64,000 nucleotides of DNA, taken from contig JAHHHP010000012.1 in NCBI GenBank assembly GCA_019359275.1, positions 33,175 to 97,174 on the forward strand. The letters run 5' to 3'. Below, piece by piece: positions 43,663 through 52,530 of this stretch (the stretch's first letter is position 1; each line of letters starts with the position of its first letter). The DNA comes from Myxacorys chilensis ATA2-1-KO14. GTDB taxonomy: Bacteria > Cyanobacteriota > Cyanobacteriia > Leptolyngbyales > Leptolyngbyaceae. The notes beneath the pieces are model-generated. The model searched no databases, was not told the origin of the DNA, and saw nothing but the letters and a program-made list of their open reading frames with translations. The position numbers and the translations under genes were made by a program.

Positions 43663-45834
43663 ATGGAAAGTAAGATAAATTCGCAAGCCCTTGCCGTAAA
43701 CGGGAGCAACAAGCAACTTCGCCGACTACCGCTGACCAATGCAATACCCCACGATGGCGAAGGTGAAGGAGGCTTAAATTTTGGTCAGGTAGCTGCGGTA
43801 CTGCGACGAAAGATTCCGATCGTGCTAGGCGTGACGACTGTGGTGTCTTCAGCGGCACTCCTCAAAGCAGTGACCAGTGAACCCATTTACCAATCCACGT
43901 TTGAAATTCTCACGAAACCCGTCACTGCTGAAAGCCAAGTTATTTCTTCGGTGCCTGAAACATTAGGCAATCGAGAGCAGCAAAAACCTGAACCTGAAAA
44001 AGCCCTAGACGAGACAAAGCTAAAACTGCTCAAAAGTCCAAATCTTCTTGAGCCGGTCGTGCAAACGCTCAAGCCTAAGTATCCTGACCTCACCTACGAT
44101 AGGCTATCAAGCAGCTTAGAAGCGACTCAGCTTCCCAATAGTGAGGTGTTGCGAGTTAGCTTTCAAGACAGTAATCGTGAGAAGGTAAGAGAGGTGCTAA
44201 CTCTCGTTTCTCAGGCATATCTTAATTACAGCCTTGAGGAACGCTTAGTAGATGTACGACAGGGTATAGAATTTGTTGATCAGCAGATTCCTAAGTTGCA
44301 GCAGCGTGTTGAAACGACTCAAGATCGGCTTCAGACGTTTCGGCAGCGGTATAACTTAATTGATCCTGAGTTAACCAGTAAGCAACTGGCAGAGCAAACA
44401 GCAACGATCGCACAGCAACGTCTGGAAACAGACGTTAAATTGGAGGAGGGTTTGGCGCTAGATCGTGATCTGCGTCAACAACTGACTCAAAGAGATCAAC
44501 CCGCTTCTTCTGCGCTTCGAGAAAACACTCGCTATCAAAATCTGTTGAACCAACTCTTAGAAGTTGAGGCCCAAGTGGCTAAGACGTCGGGTGTGTTTCA
44601 GGAAAAAGCACCGCAAGTTCAACTCCTGCGATCGCAGCTTGCAAATCTGCAACCGTTGTTAGAACGCGAAGGAGGACGATCCCAAGGCGATGTCGAGAGC
44701 CAGGTACGAGGCTTGAAGGCTCGCCAAGCAATTCTGATGCAAACAGAAGACTTGCTGAAACAGCAGGTTAAACAGCTTTCGGTTGTGTCTCGTCAATACA
44801 CTGATATTCAACAAGAACTGAAGATTGGAACTGATAACCTCAATCAATTTCTGGCAAAACGAGAAGCCTTACGCATTGATGCCGGACAGCGGACAACCCC
44901 TTGGCAGATTTTAACGCCACTCAGTAAGCCAAAACTTGCGTCTGCGGGAATTAAGCAAACGGGGGCACTGGGCGTTATTTTAGGGTTGTTGCTGGGTGTA
45001 GGTACAGCGCTGTTGCTCGAAAAACTGAGTAATGTTTTGCATACACCCGAAGAAGTCAAAGATACGGCAAAATTGCCAATGCTAGGCGTGATTCCATTTA
45101 ATGCAGAATTAGCCGAGACGGAGAAGCAATTTCTAGCGACAGGTGTGCCTATGCCAGAACCTATCAGCTTAATGCGTCAAATGCGGCAGAGACTTAGTGT
45201 GCCGAAGAGTGAATCAGCGTACCTTTACGATAGTTCACCATTTTCAGAGGCATTCCGATCGCTCTACACCAATATTCGGTTGCTCAATCCGGATACGCTG
45301 ATTCGTTCTTTGGCAATTAGTTCACCGTCTCCTGGAGAAGGAAAGTCTACAGTTGCGCTTTATCTAGCTCAAGCGGCGGCAGCATTGGGACAACGGGTCT
45401 TATTGGTCGATACAGATTTTCGGTGTCCCCAACTTCATGTTCGGCTGCAACTGCCGAATCTACAGGGATTGAGTAATATTGTTTCTTTAGAAGTGGAGTT
45501 TGATCAAGCAGTTCAGCAGTCTCCTGTGGAACCAAATCTCTTTGTTCTCACCGTTGGACAAGTTCCGCCAGATCCAACTCGCTTGCTGTCCTCGAAGAAG
45601 ATGCAAACTCTGATGCAGCAATTTGAGGAGATGTATGATCTCGTCGTTTATGATGTGCCCCCTTTGCTTGATTTAGCGGACGCAAAACTTGTCGCAACAA
45701 ATACAAATGGAATTGTTCTAGTAGTTGGACTGGATAAAACGAAGAGCGCTACTCTAAAGCAAGCGTTAGAGGGCTTCAAACTGTCTTCTGTTCTTACTCT
45801 TGGTGTTGTTGCTAATGGTATGAAGAATCTTTAG
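43663..45834 (+). CDS. Wzc-like polysaccharide co-polymerase / BY-kinase
   Basis: The 723-residue protein has an N-terminal Wzz domain with two membrane helices (about residues 55-75 and 430-450) flanking a long coiled periplasmic region (residues 90-420). A cytosolic P-loop kinase domain follows: Walker A SPSPGEGKST at about residue 555, Walker A' VLLVDTDFR and Walker B LVVYDVPPLLD. It ends at VVANGMKNL with no Tyr-rich tail, so autophosphorylation on a C-terminal cluster is doubtful although ATP-binding is intact. It should control chain length and export together with the Wzy-like protein. Confidence 0.92.
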   Translation: MESKINSQALAVNGSNKQLRRLPLTNAIPHDGEGEGGLNFGQVAAVLRRKIPIVLGVTTVVSSAALLKAVTSEPIYQSTFEILTKPVTAESQVISSVPETLGNREQQKPEPEKALDETKLKLLKSPNLLEPVVQTLKPKYPDLTYDRLSSSLEATQLPNSEVLRVSFQDSNREKVREVLTLVSQAYLNYSLEERLVDVRQGIEFVDQQIPKLQQRVETTQDRLQTFRQRYNLIDPELTSKQLAEQTATIAQQRLETDVKLEEGLALDRDLRQQLTQRDQPASSALRENTRYQNLLNQLLEVEAQVAKTSGVFQEKAPQVQLLRSQLANLQPLLEREGGRSQGDVESQVRGLKARQAILMQTEDLLKQQVKQLSVVSRQYTDIQQELKIGTDNLNQFLAKREALRIDAGQRTTPWQILTPLSKPKLASAGIKQTGALGVILGLLLGVGTALLLEKLSNVLHTPEEVKDTAKLPMLGVIPFNAELAETEKQFLATGVPMPEPISLMRQMRQRLSVPKSESAYLYDSSPFSEAFRSLYTNIRLLNPDTLIRSLAISSPSPGEGKSTVALYLAQAAAALGQRVLLVDTDFRCPQLHVRLQLPNLQGLSNIVSLEVEFDQAVQQSPVEPNLFVLTVGQVPPDPTRLLSSKKMQTLMQQFEEMYDLVVYDVPPLLDLADAKLVATNTNGIVLVVGLDKTKSATLKQALEGFKLSSVLTLGVVANGMKNL

Positions 45835-45858
45835 GTAGATTGGCCTGAGGGTAGTGCA

Positions 45859-46510
45859 TCAAATAATAGTGGGATAAGTAACTAGATCATGCCAAGTCGA
45901 GGGTTGCAGGGTCAATCCTGCCCGTTGAGCTGCTGTTGTCTTTAACCGACTATGCTGCCAAATCCAGTTGAAGTAACTCACGACTAACCGGGTTGTTACC
46001 TTGGTTTGCTGCCATATCTTGCCAAACTTATTCTGTTTGCGATGCCAACGTCCCGTTTGTTGTCTAACAATGCCATTGGTTCTTTCTAAGCACGGCGTTT
46101 TGTCTTTACCAATGCAATGCAGAATTTCGGGAGGTAATACACGTTCGTAACCATCCCAACCATCGCCATTGAACAGTTTACACGAGGTTTTCCCTTCGCT
46201 ACTGGTGACTAATTCCTTAATCAGTTCATCGGTATGTTTTCCCACTCGTGCTGCCAAAATCAGTCCACTGGAATCAGCTAAGCTCACAGCAATTCAACAG
46301 TCACCAATATCCAACTCGTCTGGGAGACACTGCTTCTGTTTTTTGAAACAAATGACCACAGTTTATCTGCACTCACTTTCTCGGTCTGCACCGCTTGTAC
46401 TTGGGCATTATGGAACAAGTTTGCCTATGTTGTTGAACGGAACTCGCTCCTCTGAAAGGTTAGTCTTCACAAAGCTGATTCACTGGAGGATGCTATGCAC
46501 TTTTCGTTGA
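45859..46510 (-). pseudogene. IS1-type transposase remnant
   Basis: A 142-codon frame (45859-46287) holds the C-terminal DDE region of an IS1-family transposase (GDGWDGYERVLPPEILHCIGKDKTP, TNGIVRQQTGRWHRKQNKFGK). Just upstream, DELDIGDC is followed by TGA where the family has Trp. A frameshift then leads to TEKVSADKLWSFV. The N-terminal part is degraded to about 46510. It is inactive and lies between the Wzc-like and GT4 genes. Confidence 0.82.
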
Positions 46511-46734
46511 GCTAGGAGCATGACTAGAAAACCTTGCCTAACGGATGTAAGCGACGAGTGGTCATTCCTGACTCCCTCTCAACGCTGATAACTGAAGAGC
46601 TTCGCTACGAGGGCGCAGTCTGCGAGGGGTCTTCAAAGGCGTACAGTGAATCGTTTACACAAGTATGGCTTGGTAGATGATGCCCCATGGCCTACCACCT
46701 TGGTACACGGTCTATCAACAAATGTAAGCTATTA

Positions 46735-48018
46735 ATGCGGTCTAAGATTCAGATGATAAAGCGTCGACTTAAGCAGGTTTTGTTTTCCCCGCTACAAATA
46801 CTATATGTGTGTCTGTTTTGCTACTACTCGGTGCAAATAATACTTTCCCGATTTGTACGTCGTGTGTTTAGACAAAAAAGGTCTAAGCTTCTAGTTGCCG
46901 TACTGATTGACGAGTACTTCGGTGGATGGAACACTCCCTATGGTGGTTACGGGTTTCTTGCGCGTCACATTGTTGCAGTGCACCTTCCTGATCAGCAGAT
47001 AGAGGTAGAAGTTATCCTTCATGGGCTTAAAGTGCACGGTGGTATTCAATGTCGAAAGATTGATAATAGATACGTTTATAAGTTGTCCAAGTGCGACTTC
47101 TTATCAAAAATCTGGCTTCGGATGAAGGAGTATGATGCTTATTTGTCCATTGAACTGACGCACCTCGATGCCATTGCACTTGCGCCTTCCAACCACAAGC
47201 ACATACTTTGGTTTCAGGATCCACGTCCACTATCAGTATGGCAATTTATTGAGACAATGAAATTGATGCCAGAGTCTTCATTTTGGAGTCCGGCTGTCTA
47301 TGAGTATGTCCGCGCACACAGCAAGGAAATTCGTTTTATTTCGCAAGGTGTGTCACTCAATCCGCTCGGTCGAGAACTTTATCAGCTCGACGATTCGATA
47401 GAGGTTAGCCGTCTTCTAAACCCAATTGACATTGACTTTAACTACGATCTCCAGCAACAGCATAAGAAGAATCAAATCGTTTTTCTTGCCCGTCTGGAGT
47501 CGCAGAAACGTCCCTGGGTATTCTGTGAGATTGCGAAGCAGATGCCGATGTATGAGTTCTATGTTCTTGGTCAGACGCTTCGCCGCAAAGAGGAGATGGA
47601 GAGATTATTACTACCGTATCGGGATGTGAAAAACATACATTTCGTTGGTCATCTAGAAGGGAAAGACAAAAAACAGTACTTGGCTGATTCAAAGATTCTT
47701 CTCAACACGTCTATCTGGGAGGGAATTCCGATTTCTTGGCTGGAAGCGTTATCTTACGGGACGCTGATCGTGAGTTGTCTTGATGTCGAAAACTTACCCT
47801 CTAGATTTGGTCGGTATGTTGGTAGTGTTCCTGGTGATGGCCTTGACACAGAAGCAATTGAGCTTTTCAAGTCCGCGATCGCTTTTGTAATGGAAAATGA
47901 GGAATGGCGTAAACAGAAAGCAAAGGATGCAGTCGAGTATGTAAGGTCGAATCATAGCATTCAACAGTTTCAAGATGATATGCGAAGCCTAATTCTTGAG
48001 ACGAGCGCCCGAATTTGA
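46735..48018 (+). CDS. Glycosyltransferase family 4 (GT-B), N-terminally variable
   Basis: The frame is open from 46687; I prefer the ATG at 46735, which gives a basic start and a hydrophobic stretch (LFCYYSVQIILSRFVRRVF). The donor half has QIVFLARLESQKRPWVFCEIA, FVGHLEGKDKKQYLADSKILL and SIWEGIPISWLEALSYGTLI, the E-x7-E-type signature. It is a GT4 enzyme of the exopolysaccharide locus. The 5' flank (46520-46690) may be IS debris. Confidence 0.82.
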   Translation: MRSKIQMIKRRLKQVLFSPLQILYVCLFCYYSVQIILSRFVRRVFRQKRSKLLVAVLIDEYFGGWNTPYGGYGFLARHIVAVHLPDQQIEVEVILHGLKVHGGIQCRKIDNRYVYKLSKCDFLSKIWLRMKEYDAYLSIELTHLDAIALAPSNHKHILWFQDPRPLSVWQFIETMKLMPESSFWSPAVYEYVRAHSKEIRFISQGVSLNPLGRELYQLDDSIEVSRLLNPIDIDFNYDLQQQHKKNQIVFLARLESQKRPWVFCEIAKQMPMYEFYVLGQTLRRKEEMERLLLPYRDVKNIHFVGHLEGKDKKQYLADSKILLNTSIWEGIPISWLEALSYGTLIVSCLDVENLPSRFGRYVGSVPGDGLDTEAIELFKSAIAFVMENEEWRKQKAKDAVEYVRSNHSIQQFQDDMRSLILETSARI

Positions 48019-48481
48019 CTGTGGGCAGCTTCGTGTAATCTGAATGAGAGATCTGAAAAAGATCACAGGCTAAGCCTTCAACCTGCGATCGTCTCTCGCT
48101 TCCAATTAGTTCCGATATACTCAGCAATTGGTAGGTAATCGCATTGATTTTTTATGGATGCTAATCGTATTATCTTCTGCGAATATCCCCAATGAAATCC
48201 ATGTTTTTTGAGCTACTATTTGGACACAATTAGGGCACATCTGAATAAAAAGCATTGCGACCTTAAGCATGTATGTACCTGAAATGTTGTGCGATCAAAT
48301 CCACCCCTGAGCTTGACCACCGTCCGGTAAGATAATACCGAAGCGGCGATCGCTGCGACTAATGAGCAGCATCGTAAGGTGTGGTTATTATGTTTAAATC
48401 TTCTACTAATCTTCTGGTTGGATTTAAGGTTTCACTTCCAGGGATTACAAGCTTCCAGGCTATTGAAACATACGAGGTCTT
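48019..48481. other. 463-bp intergenic region
   Basis: No gene or structure that I can support. It contains one HIP1 octamer near 48347 and a run of small polar frames. The GT8 start codon follows directly. Confidence 0.35.
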
Positions 48482-49522
48482 ATGAGTCTTATTCATGCTG
48501 AAAATTTGGTAGACGAAAGCGAGGTGAAGCCTTCGTCTGATTGTAAATCCATAGCCGTCGTCTGCGCATCTGACAACAACTATGCAATGCCACTTGCAGT
48601 AACAATGCGCTCTACAGTTGAAAACCTCAAAGAAGGATGCAAAGTATTTTTCTACATTATTGATGGAGGAATTACTGACTTCAATAAACAGAAGATCTTG
48701 AGTTCCTTAATTCAGGAAAGGTGCGAAGTTGAATTCATTCAAATACCCAACTCTTTGACTGAGGATATTATAGAAGCTCACGAATCAAAGAAATCCGGGC
48801 TTGCACTATCTAAATCAGAACATGTTTCAATCGCATCATTCTACAGGCTGTTACTCTCTGAACTTCTGCCTAGTCAGCTTGAAAAAGTAATTTATTTAGA
48901 TTGCGATCTAGTTATAAAAGGAGATCTATTACAGCTATGGCAAACCGATTTCGGAGAAGATTATATACTAGCTGTACGTGACACATGGATACCCTTTATA
49001 TCTAGTCCTACTGGGCAACTAAATTACCAAGAATTAGGGATCGATCCAGATGCTCCGTACTTTAATGCAGGAATTCTGGTAATCGACCTCGCAAAGTGGC
49101 GAGCTGATAAGCTTAGTGATAAAGCCATAAAGTACTTTGTGCAAAATCTGAAGTACATAGGCTGGTATGATCAAGGTCTTTTGAACGCACTTCTGATTGG
49201 CAAGTGGGGACAGCTTGATCCTAAGTGGAATTTCAACGCTACTTCTTTCTATGACTACTCTTCAAAGGATTATTTTCCTTGGAGAGACAGCAAGAGCCTA
49301 CTTCCAGAGGATGTTTATAATGAGCTAGTCCGCAACCCTTACATCATTCACTTTGTGTCAGAAAAGAAGCCTTGGGTATCTCGGCACTGCCCACGCAAAG
49401 AAGACTTCTTTAAATATGTGGATAGGACAAAATGGTCTGGTTGGCGACTCACGATCTGGAGACGACTATGGCACAGATTGATTTATGAGTCCAAGGCGTT
49501 TCTTCGTAAAATTAGTCATTGA
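48482..49522 (+). CDS. Glycosyltransferase family 8
   Basis: The 346-residue enzyme has SIAVVCASDNNYAMPLAVTMRS, the metal-binding VIYLDCDLVIKGDLLQLW (DxD near residue 140), YFNAGILVIDLAKWR, WYDQGLLNALLIGKW and the late YIIHFVSEKKPW. This is the GT8 pattern of retaining galactosyl- or glucosyltransferases such as RfaI/LgtC and glycogenin. Composition is AT-rich. It closes the plus-strand part of the glycan locus. A stem-loop begins at its stop codon. Confidence 0.9.
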   Translation: MSLIHAENLVDESEVKPSSDCKSIAVVCASDNNYAMPLAVTMRSTVENLKEGCKVFFYIIDGGITDFNKQKILSSLIQERCEVEFIQIPNSLTEDIIEAHESKKSGLALSKSEHVSIASFYRLLLSELLPSQLEKVIYLDCDLVIKGDLLQLWQTDFGEDYILAVRDTWIPFISSPTGQLNYQELGIDPDAPYFNAGILVIDLAKWRADKLSDKAIKYFVQNLKYIGWYDQGLLNALLIGKWGQLDPKWNFNATSFYDYSSKDYFPWRDSKSLLPEDVYNELVRNPYIIHFVSEKKPWVSRHCPRKEDFFKYVDRTKWSGWRLTIWRRLWHRLIYESKAFLRKISH

Positions 49523-49561
49523 TGGTTAGGGTAGAGGCGAAAAGGTAGCCTAACCATCATG
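49522..49561 (+). terminator. Stem-loop at the end of the GT8 gene
   Basis: TGATGGTTAGG (49522-49532) pairs perfectly with CCTAACCATCA (49551-49561) across an 18-base loop. The left arm includes the last base of the stop codon. There is no T run, so this is a factor-dependent or protective 3' hairpin rather than a classical intrinsic terminator. Confidence 0.5.
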
Positions 49562-50032
49562 AATGGAATGCGCTACTAACCTACTTAAGGAGCATTAGTG
49601 GCACACTAAAACCGCTGCATGTCCTCCGCGAAAAACAACGAGCGAGTTTCCATTCCTTAGAACTCAAACAATGGGATTGACCTCATTGCTGCATCCCCCA
49701 CTCAAATTGTTTCTTAAGAGAGGGATATTAGGGTTCGGTACATCGCTATGAAACTCTTTACCATGGTCAGCAATTAGCCACAAAGTGCTAATTTTTGGTA
49801 AAATTACTTTAATTTCTCCCTAAAATACGGAGGAAAGTAGTATTTTATACGTAGTTCAAAAAGTATTTTTTTCATAAAGACTAGTGGTATTCCCCTACCA
49901 GAGTCAGTCCCTTGCTTTGGCTAGAAGTCAGAAAATTCACGCAGGTTAAATTGCCCTCCTGCTTAGTTGTCCTGCACAGCTTCTGACTAAAGCTTGAGGA
50001 GCGGACTTTAAGAATTGGGAGGAAGAATCAAG
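49562..50032. other. About 470-bp intergenic region before the Nif11-type gene
   Basis: AT-rich from 49780 to 49880. The right end (49990-50032) carries the leader with GGGAGGA, which supports the start at 50033. No coding frame or RNA structure is defensible. Confidence 0.35.
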
Positions 50033-50266
50033 ATGTCATTAGAAAGTGCGGATCGGTTTCTGAAAGCGGTGGCTCATAATCAGTCCCTCCGCGAGAAGTT
50101 TGAAGCGGCTAAATCACCCGAAGAATTTTTGAGCGTATCTCATCGATTAGGGTACTGTTTTACAACAGCGGAGTTACAGAAGACTGTGTCAAACTTCAGC
50201 AAAAACATTCAACTGCGCCGACCTACAGGAGTGGGGAAGTGGCTGCGATCGCAACCGTGGATTTAA
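50033..50266 (+). CDS. Nif11-domain small protein
   Basis: Start at 50033, preceded by GGGAGGA at good spacing. The product is 77 residues, with SADRFLKAVAHNQSLREKFEAAKSPEEFLSVSHRLGYCFTTAELQ, the Nif11 signature. Nif11 domains act as leaders of ribosomal peptides or as stand-alone small proteins. Here the C-terminal tail (RRPTGVGKWLRSQPWI) has no Gly-Gly cleavage motif or Cys-rich core, and no modification or export enzyme lies beside it. I read it as a stand-alone family member of unknown role. Confidence 0.8.
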   Translation: MSLESADRFLKAVAHNQSLREKFEAAKSPEEFLSVSHRLGYCFTTAELQKTVSNFSKNIQLRRPTGVGKWLRSQPWI

Positions 50267-50488
50267 TACTGGTCATGACAGGAATGAGTGAGATCAATAG
50301 GTAAATATTTCCGAGTGTAGAGGAGCTGAAACGAAAGGGTATCGAGCTATTCAGTGCAGGCCTTTATGCTTTAGATTTCATGTATTTTGTTTAACTTTCG
50401 TATAGAATTTCATAGCTTTGTATGGATATCAACTCACGGGGCACTCTAGCATCAACGTAGAGGTGCTGGATGATTCCAGTTGTGAACC

Positions 50489-51343
50489 ATGCAAGACCAC
50501 GAGTTTCTTCAACAGTATTTGTTAGGAGAAAGAAACTTTAATGGGGTCAATCTTGCTCAGATTAATTTGATAGGTGCTGCTTTGGCAGAGATCAGTTTGG
50601 TCGCTGCGACGCTAACAGAGGCAAATCTACCCTTCGCCTATCTCGCTTCAGCCACTCTGAGTAGAGCCAACCTAACCCAAGCTAATTTGAGCCAAGCTTT
50701 TTTGCGCTGTGTTGACTTGAGATTTGTCAAGTTAGGAACGGGAAATTTAACGGCTGCTGATTTGACAAAAGCCGATTTGAGAGGAGCTTTCTTGGCGAAA
50801 GCAACGCTCAGGGGTGGTCAGCTCAGTGGTGCTAACTTGGCAGGAGCAAATTTGCGGCAAGCCGACTTGGAAGGCAGTAATCTCTGTGCTGCTGATCTGC
50901 GCGACAGTAACTTGCGCTCAACAAATCTGGCTAAAGCAAATCTAAGCTGGGCAAATTTAACCCATGCAAGACTAAATGACACTATCTTGCAGGGAACGGT
51001 GTTCAACGGAACTCAATTTTGTGAGGCTTATCTGGATGGTCTAGATCTGTCTGGTGCTGACCTCAGTAGCGTGGATTTGAGCCAAGCTCGGTTCAAAAAT
51101 AGTAGCTTGCAGCAGGCAAATCTAGAAGGGGCAAACTTGCGGGGGGCCGAGTTGCGATCGACGATCTTGGCACAGGCAAACTTGCGGGCAACCAATTTGA
51201 GTGGTGCTGATCTCCGCCGCGCCAATTTAGATGAGGCAATTTTGGAACGAGCACTCTACACGGAAACAACTCTATTTCCAGAGGGCTTTGACCCAGCGGC
51301 TCACGGCGCTTACTTGATCGATGACGAAGTAGCTGTTGCTTGA
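50489..51343 (+). CDS. Pentapeptide-repeat protein
   Basis: The 284-residue protein consists almost wholly of A(D/N)LXX repeats: an N-terminal cap to about residue 25 (DHEFLQQYLLGERNF), then about 45 units to residue 260 and a cap (TLFPEGFDPAAHGAYLI). It should form a right-handed quadrilateral beta-helix. No signal or membrane helix is visible. The stop overlaps the start region of the next gene, a histidine kinase, suggesting translational coupling and a shared regulatory task; the mechanism is unknown. Confidence 0.9.
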   Translation: MQDHEFLQQYLLGERNFNGVNLAQINLIGAALAEISLVAATLTEANLPFAYLASATLSRANLTQANLSQAFLRCVDLRFVKLGTGNLTAADLTKADLRGAFLAKATLRGGQLSGANLAGANLRQADLEGSNLCAADLRDSNLRSTNLAKANLSWANLTHARLNDTILQGTVFNGTQFCEAYLDGLDLSGADLSSVDLSQARFKNSSLQQANLEGANLRGAELRSTILAQANLRATNLSGADLRRANLDEAILERALYTETTLFPEGFDPAAHGAYLIDDEVAVA

Positions 51344-51354
51344 GAAATATCAAA

Positions 51355-52500
51355 ATGATTTTTACAGAAAACTACACAGAAAATGCTGGGTCACTTAGCT
51401 TTGACATTCTCGCGTGTCACCACATGGAGGATCGAGAAGCGTGTTGGCAAAATCTCGCTCAAGAATTGATGCATGAACTGACAGTGCATCAGAATAAGCT
51501 GCGACAGGCGATCGCTCAACGCCATCAAGTCGAGGCTGAATGTAAACACCTAGCAGAAAAACTGGAAGAAAGTGAGGCAAAGAATCACGCGTTAATAGAG
51601 GCATCGGCTGCGCAGGCACAGCAGTTTGGTCAAGCCTTGAAACAATTGCGCCAAAATCAGGCCCAAATCATTCAAACTGAAAAGATGGCAAGTTTGGGTC
51701 AGTTAGTAGCGGGTGTTGCCCATGAAATCAATAACCCCGTGAATTTTATTTATGGCAATCTGCCTCACGCGGCTGAATATGTCCAAGACTTAATGCACTT
51801 GCTTCAGCTATATCAGCAGCATTATCCTCATCCTGCTCCAGCGATTGAAGCAGTAGCCACAACCATTGACCTTGATTTTCTAATTGAAGATTTACCTAAA
51901 CTGCTGATGTCCATGAGAGTAGGCGCAGCACGCATCCAAAAGATTGTTTTGTCATTGCGTAACTTCTCTCGCTTAGATGAAGCGGAGATGAAAGAGGTTG
52001 ATATCCATGAGGGAATTGAAAGTACGTTAATGATTCTGCAAAATCGGCTGAAGACCCGATCCAACCATTCTGAAATTTCTGTGCTAAAGGATTACGGAAA
52101 GTTACCCTTTGTAGAATGCTATGTTGGACAACTAAATCAGGTATTGATGAACGTCCTGGTAAATGCGATCGATGCTCTAGACGAACGGGATCAAGAGCGA
52201 TCGCTTGATCAACAAATGCAACATCCTAGTACTATTAAGATCACAACGGCAGTATTACCCGACAATCAGATCGCTATCCGCATTGTTGATAACGGACTGG
52301 GCATTCCAGAACGGATTCAACAACGGGTCTTCGACCCTTTTTTCACCACTAAACCAGTCGGTAAAGGCACTGGCATGGGAATGTCTATTAGCTATCAGAT
52401 TGTGGCTGCAAAACACAAAGGTCAGTTATACTGCCACTCTACACCAGGACAGGGAGCCGAATTTGTAATTCAGATTCCAATCCAACAGCAACCCTGTTAG
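51355..52500 (+). CDS. Soluble sensor histidine kinase
   Basis: The start could be TTG at 51340 or ATG at 51355. The N-terminal ~40 residues have no known sensor fold; a coiled coil occupies about 40-105. The HisKA-like box ASLGQLVAGVAHEINNPVNF has the phospho-acceptor His near residue 123. The ATPase has N box MNVLVNAIDAL, G1 VDNGLGIP, F box DPFFTTKPVGKGTGMGMSI. No receiver domain or regulator gene is adjacent. It lies directly behind the pentapeptide gene, which might present or modulate its signal. Confidence 0.9.
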   Translation: MIFTENYTENAGSLSFDILACHHMEDREACWQNLAQELMHELTVHQNKLRQAIAQRHQVEAECKHLAEKLEESEAKNHALIEASAAQAQQFGQALKQLRQNQAQIIQTEKMASLGQLVAGVAHEINNPVNFIYGNLPHAAEYVQDLMHLLQLYQQHYPHPAPAIEAVATTIDLDFLIEDLPKLLMSMRVGAARIQKIVLSLRNFSRLDEAEMKEVDIHEGIESTLMILQNRLKTRSNHSEISVLKDYGKLPFVECYVGQLNQVLMNVLVNAIDALDERDQERSLDQQMQHPSTIKITTAVLPDNQIAIRIVDNGLGIPERIQQRVFDPFFTTKPVGKGTGMGMSISYQIVAAKHKGQLYCHSTPGQGAEFVIQIPIQQQPC

Positions 52501-52530
52501 AAACTCCAACATGATTTGACAAATTGTTCT

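Noticed and set aside
46169..46510. Plus-strand open frame of 113 codons
   Set aside because: Antisense to the IS1-type transposase remnant.
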